A stretch of DNA of 64,000 nucleotides from Sedimenticola hydrogenitrophicus (GCF_029017505.1 NZ_JAQGEI010000007.1:1-64000), one strand, 5' to 3'. Positions 28,452 to 40,954 are shown, counted from the stretch's first letter. Notes: a model not told the origin generated them from the sequence alone. A program made the numbers and translations.

Positions 28452-29121
28452 GCCGGATGTCGCCCGCCTGCGGCTGCTGCATCTGGTCAGCCCTTCGCTA
28501 CCGGTCGGCACCTTCACCTACTCCCAGGGACTGGAGTGGGCGGTGGAGTGCGGCTGGGTCGGCGACGAGGTCGGGTTGAAGGAGTGGCTCGGTTGCCTGA
28601 TGCACAGCGGTATGACCCAGTTGGAGATCCCGTTGCTCGCCCGGCTCTACCAGGCCAGCGCCGATAACGACGACACCGCGCTCGCCTACTGGAGCCGCTA
28701 TCTGCTCGCCTGCCGTGAGACCCGGGAGCTGCGGGAAGAGGAGCGTAATCGCGGCCGGGCGCTGGCCAGCCTGCTGCCGCACCTCGGTATCCCGGTGTCG
28801 GCAGCGCGGATGCCGATCCTCAGAAGCTGCCAGCTGGCCGGCTTCGCCCTGGCCGCGCAACACTGGGACATCCCCCTGCGCCAGGCCGCCGAGGGCTATC
28901 TCTGGGGCTGGCTGGAGAACACCACCCTGGCCGGGGTCAAGATCGTGCCCCTGGGACAGACCGCGGGGCAGCAGATCATCGCCGCCCTGACCGGCGACAT
29001 CCCCCGGCTGGTGGAGCGCGGCCTGAACCTGGAAGACGAGGTGATCGGCGCCTCCTGTCCGGCCCAGGCGCTGGCCAGCAGCCTGCACGAAACCCAATAC
29101 ACCCGACTCTACCGATCATGA
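28435..29121 (+). CDS. ureF: Urease accessory protein UreF
   Basis: A 228-residue helical chaperone that links UreD and UreG during urease activation. Family segments are [26 protein letters not shown] and [15 protein letters not shown]. The start at 28435 follows AGGGAG, inside the end of ureE, and gives the normal N-terminus. The stop overlaps the first possible ureG start. Confidence 0.94.
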   Translation: MATTIEPDVARLRLLHLVSPSLPVGTFTYSQGLEWAVECGWVGDEVGLKEWLGCLMHSGMTQLEIPLLARLYQASADNDDTALAYWSRYLLACRETRELREEERNRGRALASLLPHLGIPVSAARMPILRSCQLAGFALAAQHWDIPLRQAAEGYLWGWLENTTLAGVKIVPLGQTAGQQIIAALTGDIPRLVERGLNLEDEVIGASCPAQALASSLHETQYTRLYRS

Positions 29122-29135
29122 AGGGAACAGAAACC

Positions 29136-29777
29136 ATGAACAGCACACCTCTACGTATCGGCGTCGGCGGCCCGGTCGGCTCCGGCAAGACCGCGCTGCT
29201 GGACGCCCTGTGCAAGGCGATGCGCGACCGCTATCAACTGGCCGTGGTCACCAATGACATCTACACCCAGGAGGATGCCCGCTTCCTCATTCACAGCCAG
29301 GCGCTGGCGGCGGAGCGCATCATTGGAGTGGAGACCGGCGGCTGTCCGCACACGGCGATTCGCGAGGATGCCTCGATGAACCTGGCGGCGGTGGAGGACC
29401 TGTGCGAACGCTTCCCCGATCTGGACCTGGTGTTCATCGAAAGCGGCGGCGACAACCTCAGCGCCACCTTCAGCCCGGAACTGGCCGATCTCACTATCTA
29501 TGTGCTGGATGTGGCCGAGGGCGAGAAGATGCCGCGCAAGGGCGGTCCCGGCATCACCCGCTCCGACCTGCTGGTGATCAACAAGGTCGACCTGGCCCCC
29601 TATGTAGGAGCCTCGCTGGAGGTGATGGCGCAGGACACCCGGCGCATGCGCGGGGACAACCCGTTCGTCTTCTCCAACATGAAGACCTGTCAGGGGCTTT
29701 CTGAGATCATCGCCTTCATCGAGCACCGGGGCATGCTCACGGAATCGACGCCGGAGGCCGGCCAAATCAGGTCTTGA
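29136..29777 (+). CDS. ureG: Urease accessory GTPase UreG
   Basis: A 213-residue GTPase of the SIMIBI class that powers nickel delivery. The P-loop is G-P-V-G-S-G-K-T, the nickel-binding motif is [10 protein letters not shown], and the guanine motif is I-N-K-V-D-L. The start at 29136 follows AGGGAA and gives the usual [10 protein letters not shown]; an in-frame ATG at 29118 overlapping the ureF stop is possible. It ends the urea/urease operon. Its last 11 bases overlap the convergent chemoreceptor gene. Confidence 0.95.
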   Translation: MNSTPLRIGVGGPVGSGKTALLDALCKAMRDRYQLAVVTNDIYTQEDARFLIHSQALAAERIIGVETGGCPHTAIREDASMNLAAVEDLCERFPDLDLVFIESGGDNLSATFSPELADLTIYVLDVAEGEKMPRKGGPGITRSDLLVINKVDLAPYVGASLEVMAQDTRRMRGDNPFVFSNMKTCQGLSEIIAFIEHRGMLTESTPEAGQIRS

Positions 29778-31653
29778 AGGCCCCGGTCACCGCGCTCAAC
29801 TGACTCGCCTTGTCGGCGACGACACGGCTGGTGTCGGCGATGGCGCCGGTGGCCGACTGGCTGTTGGTCACCGCCTGCGCCACCTGTTCGATACTGCGAC
29901 TGATCTCGCGGATGGTGACGCTCATCTGTTCGATCGCCGTAGCGATCTGGCCGGTGCGCTCGGACGATTTGGAGGCCTGTTCCCGCATCAGGTCCATCGA
30001 CGCCTTGGCCTCCTCCCCCAGGGAGACGCCGCGCTCGGCCGACTGTTGCCCCAGTTCCATGGCCGCCATCGCCTCCCGGCTGCCGCCCTGGATCTGTTCC
30101 ACCGAGGCGGTGATCTGGGTGGTGGCCTCCACGGTCTTGGTGGCCAGGTTGCGCACCTCGTCGGCCACCACCGCGAAGCCGCGCCCGGCATCGCCGGCTC
30201 GCGCCGCCTCGATGGCGGCGTTCAGCGCCAGCAGGTTGGTCTGCTCGGCGATCTCGTTGATCACATCCACCACCACGCCGATCTGGTTGGAGCGAACGCC
30301 CAGCTGATGCACCATGGCGGCGGCATCGTTCACCACCCGGGCAATCTCCCGGATCGCCTCCTCGGTACGGGTTACCAGTTGGGTGCTGGCATCGCCCGCC
30401 TCCCAGGTCTTCTGCGCGGCGCGGTTCAGGTCATTGACCGTGTTGGCCACCTCGTTGGCGGTGACGCTCATCTCCTCGGAGGCGGCGGCGACCTGCTGGG
30501 TCTGGTCGTTGATCTGGCGATTCACCGATACCAGCTGTTCGGTGGATACGGACAGCTCCTGGGAGATTCCCACCATCTCCCGACCGGCAGCGTCCGCCTG
30601 ACGCACCAAATCGCCCAGGCTGCCGGCCATGGCATTGGCTGAAGTGGCCAACTGACCGAATTCATCCCCGTCCTTGTCATAGCCGTCCAGGCGGGCGGCC
30701 AGGTTGCCGCCGGAGAACTCGGTCAGCAGCCCCATCGTATCGCTGAGCCCGCGGTTAATGGCGCGACCGATCCAGAGCAGCAGCAACACCAGAACGGCGG
30801 CGGTGGCCACTGCCGTGGCCACCAGGGTATAGCGCGCCTGCTGACTGACCGCCTCGGCCCTGCTGCGGGCCTCGGCCAGCAGTTGCACATTGATGAATTC
30901 AGCCACCGTGGCCACCGCCCGCTCTATCTCCGGCAGTTGACCGAGCAGCTTCTGATCGAGCATGGTGAGCTGCCGATACTGCTCGTGCGCCGGCCCGAAG
31001 GCGGCCGCATAGGCATCGATCGCCGGCATGAAAGTATCCTCGAACTGCAGCTCCACGATCAGCGCCTTGAGCTCATTGAGTTCGCTTTCGAAGGGGGCGG
31101 CGTCGGTCGGCAGGCCGCCGCTCAGGCTCGCCTTCTCCACCTGGGCCACCTCGACCAGCGCCCGCTCCATGGCCGAGAAACCCTTCACCAGGGCCTCCAG
31201 GGCGGCGGCCTTCTCGCGTAGCGTTCCGGTCAGGCCAGACGCCTGATCCATGCCCAGGGTCAGGCGAATCTTGTGCCAGGCCAGGAGTTGCCGCAGATAG
31301 CCTTGCAGCGCCCCGCGCAGGCCCTCCAGGTGCCCGGTCAGGGCCGGTGAACCGAGTTCGGTGGCAACCCGTTCCAGCTGTTGCGCCTGCCGTGCCAGGG
31401 TCTGCTCAAGGCCGTCCCGATACGCCGCCTCATTGTCCTGGTTCAGTCCGCGTTTCTGCAGTGTCAGTGTCAACACCTCGGCCTGGGTACTGTCGATCAC
31501 CTGGGCCGCCTGCTGGGCCGATTCGAGCCGCCGGGAAGCGGCGTTCATCTCATCCAGCACGTTGAACGTGACCACGCCCTGAACCATGAAGCCGGCCAGG
31601 GAGATGACGATCACCAGGAGGAGCCTGGTTTTGATCGAGTGAACTTTAAGCAT
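29767..31653 (-). CDS. Methyl-accepting chemotaxis protein
   Basis: A 628-residue receptor. A first helix lies at about residues 10-30, and a helical periplasmic domain of about 250 residues follows. The second helix ([12 protein letters not shown]) near residue 290 is followed by a HAMP segment and a long signalling coiled coil. The hairpin tip [21 protein letters not shown] is intact. There is no C-terminal NWETF-type tether. The start at 31653 follows GAGGAA; a TTG one codon earlier is less likely. Encoded convergently with ureG and just after two putative sensing genes, it may respond to a ligand of that cluster. Confidence 0.93.
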   Translation of the reverse strand: MLKVHSIKTRLLLVIVISLAGFMVQGVVTFNVLDEMNAASRRLESAQQAAQVIDSTQAEVLTLTLQKRGLNQDNEAAYRDGLEQTLARQAQQLERVATELGSPALTGHLEGLRGALQGYLRQLLAWHKIRLTLGMDQASGLTGTLREKAAALEALVKGFSAMERALVEVAQVEKASLSGGLPTDAAPFESELNELKALIVELQFEDTFMPAIDAYAAAFGPAHEQYRQLTMLDQKLLGQLPEIERAVATVAEFINVQLLAEARSRAEAVSQQARYTLVATAVATAAVLVLLLLWIGRAINRGLSDTMGLLTEFSGGNLAARLDGYDKDGDEFGQLATSANAMAGSLGDLVRQADAAGREMVGISQELSVSTEQLVSVNRQINDQTQQVAAASEEMSVTANEVANTVNDLNRAAQKTWEAGDASTQLVTRTEEAIREIARVVNDAAAMVHQLGVRSNQIGVVVDVINEIAEQTNLLALNAAIEAARAGDAGRGFAVVADEVRNLATKTVEATTQITASVEQIQGGSREAMAAMELGQQSAERGVSLGEEAKASMDLMREQASKSSERTGQIATAIEQMSVTIREISRSIEQVAQAVTNSQSATGAIADTSRVVADKASQLSAVTGAFKT

Positions 31654-31802
31654 CAAATGTTCCTCATGTCTCTTGGATCATCGGCGCCAGCCCTGGCAGG
31701 CAATCGGTGAAGAGGTACAGCTATCAGCGTTGCGTATCTCCATGTAACGGCTGATCAACATTTCTCTTAAGTGATGCGCGCGGCATATACCCTTGGCGGC
31801 GC

Positions 31803-32504
31803 TCATTTTCCCTGCATTTTACGGGTGTTTCCGAGTTGTCCACGCAACTCCCCGACCGCCCTCAGCAACAGATCCAGGTCACGGTTCCGGTTGCCGCGAA
31901 TCAGCTCGTCCAACTCGCTTTCAGAATTTGAGCAGATAGCGGCCGTGGCGCGCTGAAGCGGCACAAGCAGGTGTAGCCGGATCATCAGCAGGCTGGCGGC
32001 GACCAGCAGGGCGCCGAGCAGCAGCAGTTCGATCGCCCGCCGGCTCAATACCGTAACCAGGCTGTTGTGCATAAAGGCGGGCGAGACATGCACTACGGCG
32101 ACGCCGATCTGTTCACCCGCTTCGGTAACCACCGCCGTTTCCGCCATGATGGCGTCGGCGTCCTGTTGACTAAACAGGAAACCTGGTTTGATACTTTCCC
32201 GCCTGCGCTCGAACAGTGTCCGCTTGTCCAGTGGATCGAGGATCTCCACCGCCGCGAGGGCATGCTGGGTCATCTCCGACTCGACCGTGGAGCTGATCTG
32301 CTGCTCGTTGATCGACCAGAGCGGGGCGGCGAGCTGGCGGGACAATCTGCTGGCAGTGGCCTCGGCGACGCCGGACAGCTCCTGCTTAAGGCTGCTGCGC
32401 AGATCAAGATAGTGGATCAGCAGGTAGCCGGACAGAACCGACATCACCAGCAGGGAGATGGAGACCGCCAGACGCACTCTGGTACTGACAAAAGCTTGGG
32501 ACAT
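31803..32504 (-). CDS. Output-less periplasmic sensor-like membrane protein
   Basis: A 233-residue protein with one helix at about residues 12-30, a periplasmic part of about 125 residues, a second helix near 158-180 (I-E-L-L-L-L-G-A-L-L-V-A-A-S-L-L-M-I), and only about 50 cytoplasmic residues. The segment L-S-R-Q-L-A-A-P-L-W-S-I-N-E-Q-Q is like the sensor part of histidine kinases and cyclases that stand beside ABC_sub_bind proteins, but no kinase, GGDEF or methyl-accepting domain follows. The start at 32504 follows a strong GGAGG. It lies 54 bases after the binding-protein gene and before the chemoreceptor gene, all on the same strand. Confidence 0.72.
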   Translation of the reverse strand: MSQAFVSTRVRLAVSISLLVMSVLSGYLLIHYLDLRSSLKQELSGVAEATASRLSRQLAAPLWSINEQQISSTVESEMTQHALAAVEILDPLDKRTLFERRRESIKPGFLFSQQDADAIMAETAVVTEAGEQIGVAVVHVSPAFMHNSLVTVLSRRAIELLLLGALLVAASLLMIRLHLLVPLQRATAAICSNSESELDELIRGNRNRDLDLLLRAVGELRGQLGNTRKMQGK

Positions 32505-32558
32505 ATTTAAATCCTCCGGATGGATGGGATTAGTCATAGGACGCGATCGGGTCCCGAC

Positions 32559-33545
32559 CTATTCGATCAGGCTGCTGACACGTTCGATTTCCGTCGGCAG
32601 TGTCAGGCCGTACTGCGCCAGCCGGCTGCGGCTGAACAGGTAGCGGCCCTGTTGGGCGGTCTTCGGATAGATACGCGAGGGTTCGGTACCGGCCAGGATC
32701 TGCCGTGCGATCGCCGCTGCCATCCGTCCCTGCTCTTCTCCACTGAGTACCAGACCTCCGGCCGTCATCTCCCGGCCGACGCTGAAGTCCCAGAACGCGA
32801 ACAGCGGCACCGGGGCATGTTCGGTAGTCCAGCTCATCACCCGCTCCGCGGCGATGTTATTGCCCTGGATATCGGTGAGGGTGTGGTACAGCCCCACAAT
32901 GATGGCGTCATAACCGTGCCGGCGGGCCTCGCTAACCTGCACCTTCCACTCGACCCAGCTCCTGATCAGGCGCACCTTGGCCGCCACGCCGAACACATCG
33001 ACCCAGATATTTCCGGCGAAGGCTTCACTGACCGCCGCCCGCGCCGTGGTTCCTGCATCAAACAGCAAGAGGATTTTTTTCGGTCGGGGTTTCACTATTT
33101 TCGACAGGGAAGCGATCGAGCGCTTGAACAGCGGACGCTCCAAAACGCCGGTAAAATTTCCCGGCGCCGTATCGAAGTAACTACGCGGATTGTTGTTGAT
33201 ACCCAGATAGACTACCGGCACCGGCTCGGCTGCCAGCCGCGGACCAAGATATTTCAGCGCATTGTCATCCCCCAGAATCACCAGGGACGGTTTCAGTTGC
33301 CGATAGGCCGACCAGGCCTTTTCTGCCTGCGTCGCATGCGCCGCGACCGGCAGGCGCTTGGTATCCATCTGGAAAAAGACCAGGTTGTGTTGTTTACCGA
33401 GTTCCTCACGCAATGCCTGTGTGTAACTGGCGTCCCATGAGTAGGACTGGTGATAACTCTCGACCACCAGGATATCCGCTGCGGACACCCGGCTGGCGAG
33501 GCCTAGCAGGGACAGCGCCAATGTTATGGCTGTTATGGTTTTCAT
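32559..33545 (-). CDS. ABC_sub_bind-family periplasmic binding protein
   Basis: A 328-residue exported protein. Residues 1-22 form a signal peptide ending S-A-A-D. The fold matches the ABC_sub_bind (PF04392-like) family: I-L-V-V-E-S-Y-H-Q-S-Y-S-W-D near the start, S-L-V-I-L-G-D-D-N-A-L-K-Y-L, P-V-V-Y-L-G-I-N-N-N-P, and I-I-V-G-L-Y-H-T-L-T-D. No transporter permease or ATPase lies next to it. Instead a membrane sensor and a chemoreceptor follow, which suggests a sensing role. The ligand is unknown. Confidence 0.85.
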   Translation of the reverse strand: MKTITAITLALSLLGLASRVSAADILVVESYHQSYSWDASYTQALREELGKQHNLVFFQMDTKRLPVAAHATQAEKAWSAYRQLKPSLVILGDDNALKYLGPRLAAEPVPVVYLGINNNPRSYFDTAPGNFTGVLERPLFKRSIASLSKIVKPRPKKILLLFDAGTTARAAVSEAFAGNIWVDVFGVAAKVRLIRSWVEWKVQVSEARRHGYDAIIVGLYHTLTDIQGNNIAAERVMSWTTEHAPVPLFAFWDFSVGREMTAGGLVLSGEEQGRMAAAIARQILAGTEPSRIYPKTAQQGRYLFSRSRLAQYGLTLPTEIERVSSLIE

Positions 33546-33639
33546 CCTCTCTCCATCATGCTTGTGGTTTGTTGTTGTACGGCTTACTCGATAAAAAAAC
33601 TCCTTTCATTAACGGCGATACGACTTGGTGAACAGCCGC

Positions 33640-36468
<2,829 letters not shown>

Positions 36469-36527
36469 GCCTTACCTGCACCCCAGGATAAATAATTCAC
36501 AACCATCACGCAGGAGAAAAAACTTTA

Positions 36528-36609
36528 GCCGCGAGGAGTGGTGCATTGCATCCTCGGCTCCGTTACCGGTACATCCCTGTACCACTCCTATTGCACCACT
36601 CCTCGCGGC
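36528..36609. repeat. 18-bp perfect inverted repeat enclosing a tandem-hairpin copy
   Basis: GCCGCGAGGAGTGGTGCA (36528-36545) and its exact complement (36592-36609) flank a diverged copy of the 6800/6952 hairpin unit, seen here as CCGTTACCGGTACATCCCTG with ...TACCACTCC. It lies between the start of the D-lactate dehydrogenase-like gene and the stop of dctM. It may help end the dctPQM message, but it lacks a T run. Confidence 0.75.
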
Positions 36610-36621
36610 TGACTCTTGGGC

Positions 36622-38010
36622 CTACTTGCCGTAAGCCACCGAGGGCAACCAGGTGACCACATCCGGGAAGAAGGCCACCACCAGCAGTCCCAGCAACTGC
36701 AGCAGGATGAACGGAATAACGCCCTTGTAGATATGCATCAGCGTGATGCCCGGCGGGCAAACCCCCTTGAGATAGAACAGGGCGAAACCGACCGGCGGCG
36801 TCAGGAACGAGGTCTGCAGGGTGACTGCCACCAGCAGGGCGAACCAGACCAGCTCCGGATTATCCACCACACCATGGCCGTCGATATCCAGGCCCAGGGC
36901 CTTCACCACCGGCGCCAGCAACGGCAGGATGATCAGGCTGATCTCGATCCAGTCAAGGAAGAAACCGAGCAGAAACACTACCGCCAGAATGAAGGCGATG
37001 ATGCCGTAGGGTCCGAACGGCAGGCCGGTCAAGGTGGACTCGATCAACTGATCCCCGCCCAGCTCCCGCAACACCAGGGCGAATACCGTGGCACCGACAA
37101 AGATGGCGAAGATGTAGGCCGAGGTGTTGAAGGTGTTGATGGTCACCTCCTTCAATACCGACCAGTTCAAGCGACGATATGCGGCCGCCATGACGATAGC
37201 GCCCAGGGCGCCGATACCACTGGCCTCGGTCACGGTGGCGATACCGGCGAAGATGGAACCCAGCACCGACAGGATCAGGGCCGCCGGCGGCAGGATGGTC
37301 TTGAACACGCTCCAGACCACCGCCAGGCTGACCGGTTTGGCATCTGCTGAAAGTGGCGCGGATACCGGCTTGAAGAATGAAAACAGCAGGATATAGATGA
37401 TATAGAGAATGCCCAGGATGAGGCCCGGGAACACCGCGCCCATGAACAGGTCGCCCACCGAAAGTCCCATCTGGTCGCCCATGATCACCAGCATGATACT
37501 GGGCGGGATCAGGATACCGAGACAGCCCGCCCCGGCCACGGTACCCAACGCCAGGGTCTTGCTGTATTTCTGACGCATCATCACCGGCAGGGACATTACA
37601 CCCAGCAGCACCACAGAGGCGCCGATGATGCCGGTGGAGGCGGCCAGGATGATACCGATCAGGGTGACGGCGATGGCCAGACCGCCGCGCACCCGGCCGA
37701 ACAGTCCCTGCATGGCGTGCATCATGCGTTCGGCGACGCCGGACTTGTCCAGCATCAGCCCCATAAAGATAAACATCGGCAACGCCACCAACACCCAGTT
37801 GGTCATAATGCCGAAGATACGACCGACCGCCAGACCGAGGGTGGAGTAGTCGAGGCCGGTCATGGTGTCGAGATAGTTGTCGGCCAGATAGCCGACACCC
37901 GCAAACAGAATGCCAATGCCCGCCAGCGCCCAGGCGACCGGGAAACCGGTAAACAGCAAGGCGATGAAGCTGACAAACATCGCAATAACAAGGATTTCAT
38001 TCATTTCCAT
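36622..38010 (-). CDS. dctM: TRAP transporter large permease (DctM)
   Basis: A 462-residue inner-membrane permease with about 12 helices. Family segments are G-F-P-V-A-W-A-L-A-G-I-G, G-I-I-L-A-A-S-T-G-I-I-G-A-S-V, G-T-V-A-G-A-G-C-L-G-I-L-I-P-P-S and L-T-P-P-V-G-F-A-L-F-Y. It couples sodium flow to uptake of a carboxylate delivered by DctP. It starts three bases after dctQ ends, so they are one unit. Nearby lactate genes suggest lactate or another 2-hydroxy/2-oxo acid as cargo. Confidence 0.95.
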   Translation of the reverse strand: MEMNEILVIAMFVSFIALLFTGFPVAWALAGIGILFAGVGYLADNYLDTMTGLDYSTLGLAVGRIFGIMTNWVLVALPMFIFMGLMLDKSGVAERMMHAMQGLFGRVRGGLAIAVTLIGIILAASTGIIGASVVLLGVMSLPVMMRQKYSKTLALGTVAGAGCLGILIPPSIMLVIMGDQMGLSVGDLFMGAVFPGLILGILYIIYILLFSFFKPVSAPLSADAKPVSLAVVWSVFKTILPPAALILSVLGSIFAGIATVTEASGIGALGAIVMAAAYRRLNWSVLKEVTINTFNTSAYIFAIFVGATVFALVLRELGGDQLIESTLTGLPFGPYGIIAFILAVVFLLGFFLDWIEISLIILPLLAPVVKALGLDIDGHGVVDNPELVWFALLVAVTLQTSFLTPPVGFALFYLKGVCPPGITLMHIYKGVIPFILLQLLGLLVVAFFPDVVTWLPSVAYGK

Positions 38011-38013
38011 GAC

Positions 38014-38652
38014 TTACACTTCCTCACGCTGATCACTGCTGCTGGTGTCGCCCGCGCCCTGCTCCTGTACCCGGAACAGATGGCGAATCATGGAAACGCG
38101 CCCCGGATAGGGCTCTTCCGGTTCCCGGGCCAGATGCAACAACAGGGTGACCTCACGGATCAGACGGGCGATCGCCGCAATAAACAGCAGGGCAAAACTG
38201 ATCGGAATGACCGATTTGACAATCCAGCGATAGGGCAGACCGGTCGGGTTCTGGGAGCTCTCGCCGATCTGGTAGGAGTAGTAGACCCAATCCAGGCTGT
38301 GCAGGAAGATGACCACAATAAACGGCAGCAGCAGGAACAGCAGACCGAAGATCTCCCAGCGGTGCTGGTTGGCGCGGGAGAGACTCATGTGCACGATATC
38401 CACCCGGATATGGGAATCGTTGGTAATGGCGAAGCTGAGGCCGAACATGAAGCCGACGGCGTAGATGTGCCAGATCAGCTCCTCCAGATAAACCAGTCCG
38501 TTGTTGAAGCCATACCGCAGTACGACCTGGACAAGAATGACACCGATCAGCAGCACATTGGTCCAGGCCACGACCTGGCCGATACGCTGCACGAATCCAT
38601 TCAGGGCATCGACAATGGGTATGCGATATTCCAGATCGTTGGATTGATTCAT
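38014..38652 (-). CDS. dctQ: TRAP transporter small permease (DctQ)
   Basis: A 212-residue four-helix membrane protein that supports DctM. The motif Y-L-E-E-L-I-W-H-I-Y-A-V-G-F-M-F-G near residue 60 and H-I-R-V-D-I after it are the usual DctQ signatures. A C-terminal polar tail of about 40 residues follows the last helix. It lies between dctP and dctM on the minus strand, separated from dctP by a 120-base gap with a terminator-like hairpin. Confidence 0.93.
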   Translation of the reverse strand: MNQSNDLEYRIPIVDALNGFVQRIGQVVAWTNVLLIGVILVQVVLRYGFNNGLVYLEELIWHIYAVGFMFGLSFAITNDSHIRVDIVHMSLSRANQHRWEIFGLLFLLLPFIVVIFLHSLDWVYYSYQIGESSQNPTGLPYRWIVKSVIPISFALLFIAAIARLIREVTLLLHLAREPEEPYPGRVSMIRHLFRVQEQGAGDTSSSDQREEV

Positions 38653-38726
38653 CTCATGCCTCGATACTGTCTCAAGATGTCCCGGGCAAAAATCCGTTCA
38701 GCGGATGCCGGGGATAAATGACGGGT

Positions 38727-38760
38727 AAAAAAAGAGGGATCCCGGGACCGGGACCCCTCC
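38727..38760 (-). terminator. Terminator-like hairpin between dctP and dctQ
   Basis: On the minus strand, GGGGTCCCGG and CCGGGATCCC form a stem, followed by TCTTTTTTT. It stands 13 bases after the dctP stop codon and ahead of dctQ. A partial terminator here would let the binding protein be made in excess over the permeases, which is common for binding-protein genes at the head of transporter operons. Confidence 0.72.
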
Positions 38761-38772
38761 TCCAGCTGCGGA

Positions 38773-39858
38773 TTACTGCTCGCGCACGGTGCCCGGACGG
38801 GGCAGGAAGGCCCACTTGTTCCAGACCGCATAGTCGTTGCGGAAGCTCTCCAGGTTATCCCAGATCGCCTTGAACTCGGGGTCCTTGGTGGACTCTTCAG
38901 CTACCACCTCGGACCACTTGCCCCTGAACGCATCCAGGATCTCGGGAGACCAGTAGCGGTTCTCGACACCGTTCTTGTTGAGGTTCTCCTTCATCTGCGG
39001 GAACTGGATCGCCTCGCCCAGCGCCAGTCCGTCCAGCATGGCGGCCTTGCAACTCATCTCCACCAGGCCCTGCTGGGACTCGCCCATGCCCTTCCAGGTA
39101 TCACCGTTGATTACCAGTTCGAACAGGGTGGCCGGCTGGTGCCAGCCAGGGTAGTAGTTGAACTTGAGGATCTTGTGGAAACCGAGCAGCTTGTCGATGG
39201 CCGGCATGGAGAACTCGGTGGCATCGATGGCGCCCTTCTCCAGGGCCGGGAAGATCTCGCTGGAGGGCAGCAGGCTGGTTGAGACGCCCATCTTCTCCAT
39301 CACCAGCGCGCCCAGGCCGAAGAAACGCATGCGCACACCCTGCAGGTCCTCTGGCTTGTCGATCGGCTTGTTGAACCAGCCGGAGGTCTCGGGGGCGATA
39401 ATGCCGCAGGGAATGGCATGCACATTCAACCCCTTCTTGTCATACATCTCCTGCCACAACTTGCGGCCGTCCCCGTAATAGATCCAGGCGAGGAATTCAG
39501 GTGCATCGGGACCGAAGGGAACAGCCGAAAAGATGCCACTCTTGGTGCCGAGCACGCCGGTGTTGTAGCCCGGCGTGGTATAGCCTGCGTTGACCTTGCC
39601 GCTGGCCACCGACTCCAGGATCTCCGCGGGTGGGATCAGTTTGCCCGGCTCATAGATCTTCATCTTGACACTGCCGCCGCTGGCGACGTTCAGGTGCTCG
39701 GCCAGCCACTTGGGGGTACTGCCCAGACCGGTCAGGTGGGTGCCGAAGTAGACCGGCACCTTGAGGAGGGTTTTCTTTTCCGCCGACAGTGCAACACCGC
39801 TGGCGACACTCAGGGCCAGGGCTGCGGCGGACACTACCGAGATCAATTTTCGATTCAT
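38773..39858 (-). CDS. dctP: TRAP transporter substrate-binding protein (DctP)
   Basis: A 361-residue periplasmic binding protein. Residues 1-26 form a signal peptide (L-A-L-S-V-A-S-G-V-A-L-S-A-E). The body resembles TakP/lactate-type DctP proteins: P-A-E-I-L-E-S-V-A-S-G-K-V-N-A-G-Y, G-V-R-M-R-F-F-G-L-G-A with the carboxylate-binding Arg, and G-A-I-D-A-T-E-F-S-M-P. The start at 39858 gives the signal peptide; the frame is open a little further upstream. It is divergent from the lldR gene, with 355 bases between them. Confidence 0.93.
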   Translation of the reverse strand: MNRKLISVVSAAALALSVASGVALSAEKKTLLKVPVYFGTHLTGLGSTPKWLAEHLNVASGGSVKMKIYEPGKLIPPAEILESVASGKVNAGYTTPGYNTGVLGTKSGIFSAVPFGPDAPEFLAWIYYGDGRKLWQEMYDKKGLNVHAIPCGIIAPETSGWFNKPIDKPEDLQGVRMRFFGLGALVMEKMGVSTSLLPSSEIFPALEKGAIDATEFSMPAIDKLLGFHKILKFNYYPGWHQPATLFELVINGDTWKGMGESQQGLVEMSCKAAMLDGLALGEAIQFPQMKENLNKNGVENRYWSPEILDAFRGKWSEVVAEESTKDPEFKAIWDNLESFRNDYAVWNKWAFLPRPGTVREQ

Positions 39859-40174
39859 GGTTCTTTTCACTCCAATGGGGAAACAGGGTGACAGCCTCCC
39901 GGTCAACCGCCTTCTCTCCGGCTTTTACCCTACTCGGATCACAATCCCGAGACGGTTTGACGAGGCCATCCTGTCGCCTGACAAACTGGATAAGTGGTCA
40001 GGCCAATTAATTAATAACCCATGGAATTAGCATTGTCAAACTTTCCCGAAGTCCCCGGATACGGCCAAATACACCCTATATATACCCCGCTTACTGCGTT
40101 ATTTTTGTTGTGAATTTGGTAAAATAGCCCCCCAGGACTTCTCTTTTTCAAGAAATCAATCTAAACTCAAAACC

Positions 40175-40191
40175 AATTGGTCTTACCAGTT
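40175..40191. promoter_or_regulatory. LldR/PdhR-type operator upstream of lldR
   Basis: AATTGGTCTTACCAGTT matches the known operator pattern of LldR and PdhR regulators, ATTGGTnnnACCAAT, with one mismatched base in the right arm. It ends 23 bases before the lldR start, so it overlaps the leader or promoter. The rest of the 355-base gap 39859-40213 holds A/T-rich promoter-like sequence; I could not choose -35 and -10 boxes with confidence. Confidence 0.75.
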
Positions 40192-40213
40192 GTGAGGAAG
40201 CAGAGACCACCCG

Positions 40214-40954
40214 ATGAAACAACAACGACTTTCCGACCAGATCGCGGAAAAACTGGAGGCGATGATTGCCGATGGCAGTCTGAAGCCAGGCGAGCGACTC
40301 CCGGCCGAGCGCGAACTGGCCCAGCGACTGGAGGTTTCAAGGCCGTCGCTGCGCGAGGCGATCCAGAAGCTGAACAGCAAGGGGCTGCTCAATACCCGGC
40401 ACGGGGGTGGCACCACCGTCTGCGAATCACTGGAGCCGTCGTTTGTCAGTCCGCTAATCGCCCTGCTGCGGGAGATGCCGGAATCGCGCTATGACGTACT
40501 GGAGATCCGTCACGCCCTGGAGGGGACCGCCGCCTACTACGCGGCCTTGCGAGGCACCGGCGAGGACAAGGAGAAGATCAGGCGCTGTTTCGAGGTGATG
40601 ATAAAAAACCACGGCAGCCCCGACCCGATGGACGAGGCGCGTGCCGACGCCGACTTCCACATCTCCATCGTGGAGGCTTCGCACAACCTGGTGCTGCTGC
40701 ATGTGATGCGCGGGCTGTTTACCCTGCTGCAGAGCAGCATTTCGCACAACCTGGACAAGCTCTACACCCTGCCCCGGGTGTTCGAGCCACTCAGTAACCA
40801 GCATGAGCGATTGATGAACAGCGTGATCGAGGGCGATGCGGAGAAGGCGCGCCAGGCGGCCCAGGAACATCTGGTGTTCGTGGAAGAGTCGTTGCAACAG
40901 ATCGATCGCGAAGAGGTGCGCAAGCAGCGCTCCCTGCGCGGACTGTCGGCTTGA
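40214..40954 (+). CDS. lldR: FadR-subfamily GntR regulator, LldR/GlcC-like
   Basis: A 246-residue repressor or activator. The N-terminal winged helix shows G-E-R-L-P-A-E-R-E-L-A-Q-R-L-E-V-S-R-P-S-L-R-E-A-I. The C-terminal FCD domain has D-V-L-E-I-R-H-A-L-E-G, D-A-D-F-H and H-E-R-L-M-N-S-V-I, with histidines and Asp that hold a metal and a carboxylate. GAGGAAG precedes the start. An LldR-type operator lies 23 bases upstream, suggesting self-control. It stands between the TRAP genes and lldEFG, so lactate is the likely signal. Confidence 0.88.
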   Translation: MKQQRLSDQIAEKLEAMIADGSLKPGERLPAERELAQRLEVSRPSLREAIQKLNSKGLLNTRHGGGTTVCESLEPSFVSPLIALLREMPESRYDVLEIRHALEGTAAYYAALRGTGEDKEKIRRCFEVMIKNHGSPDPMDEARADADFHISIVEASHNLVLLHVMRGLFTLLQSSISHNLDKLYTLPRVFEPLSNQHERLMNSVIEGDAEKARQAAQEHLVFVEESLQQIDREEVRKQRSLRGLSA

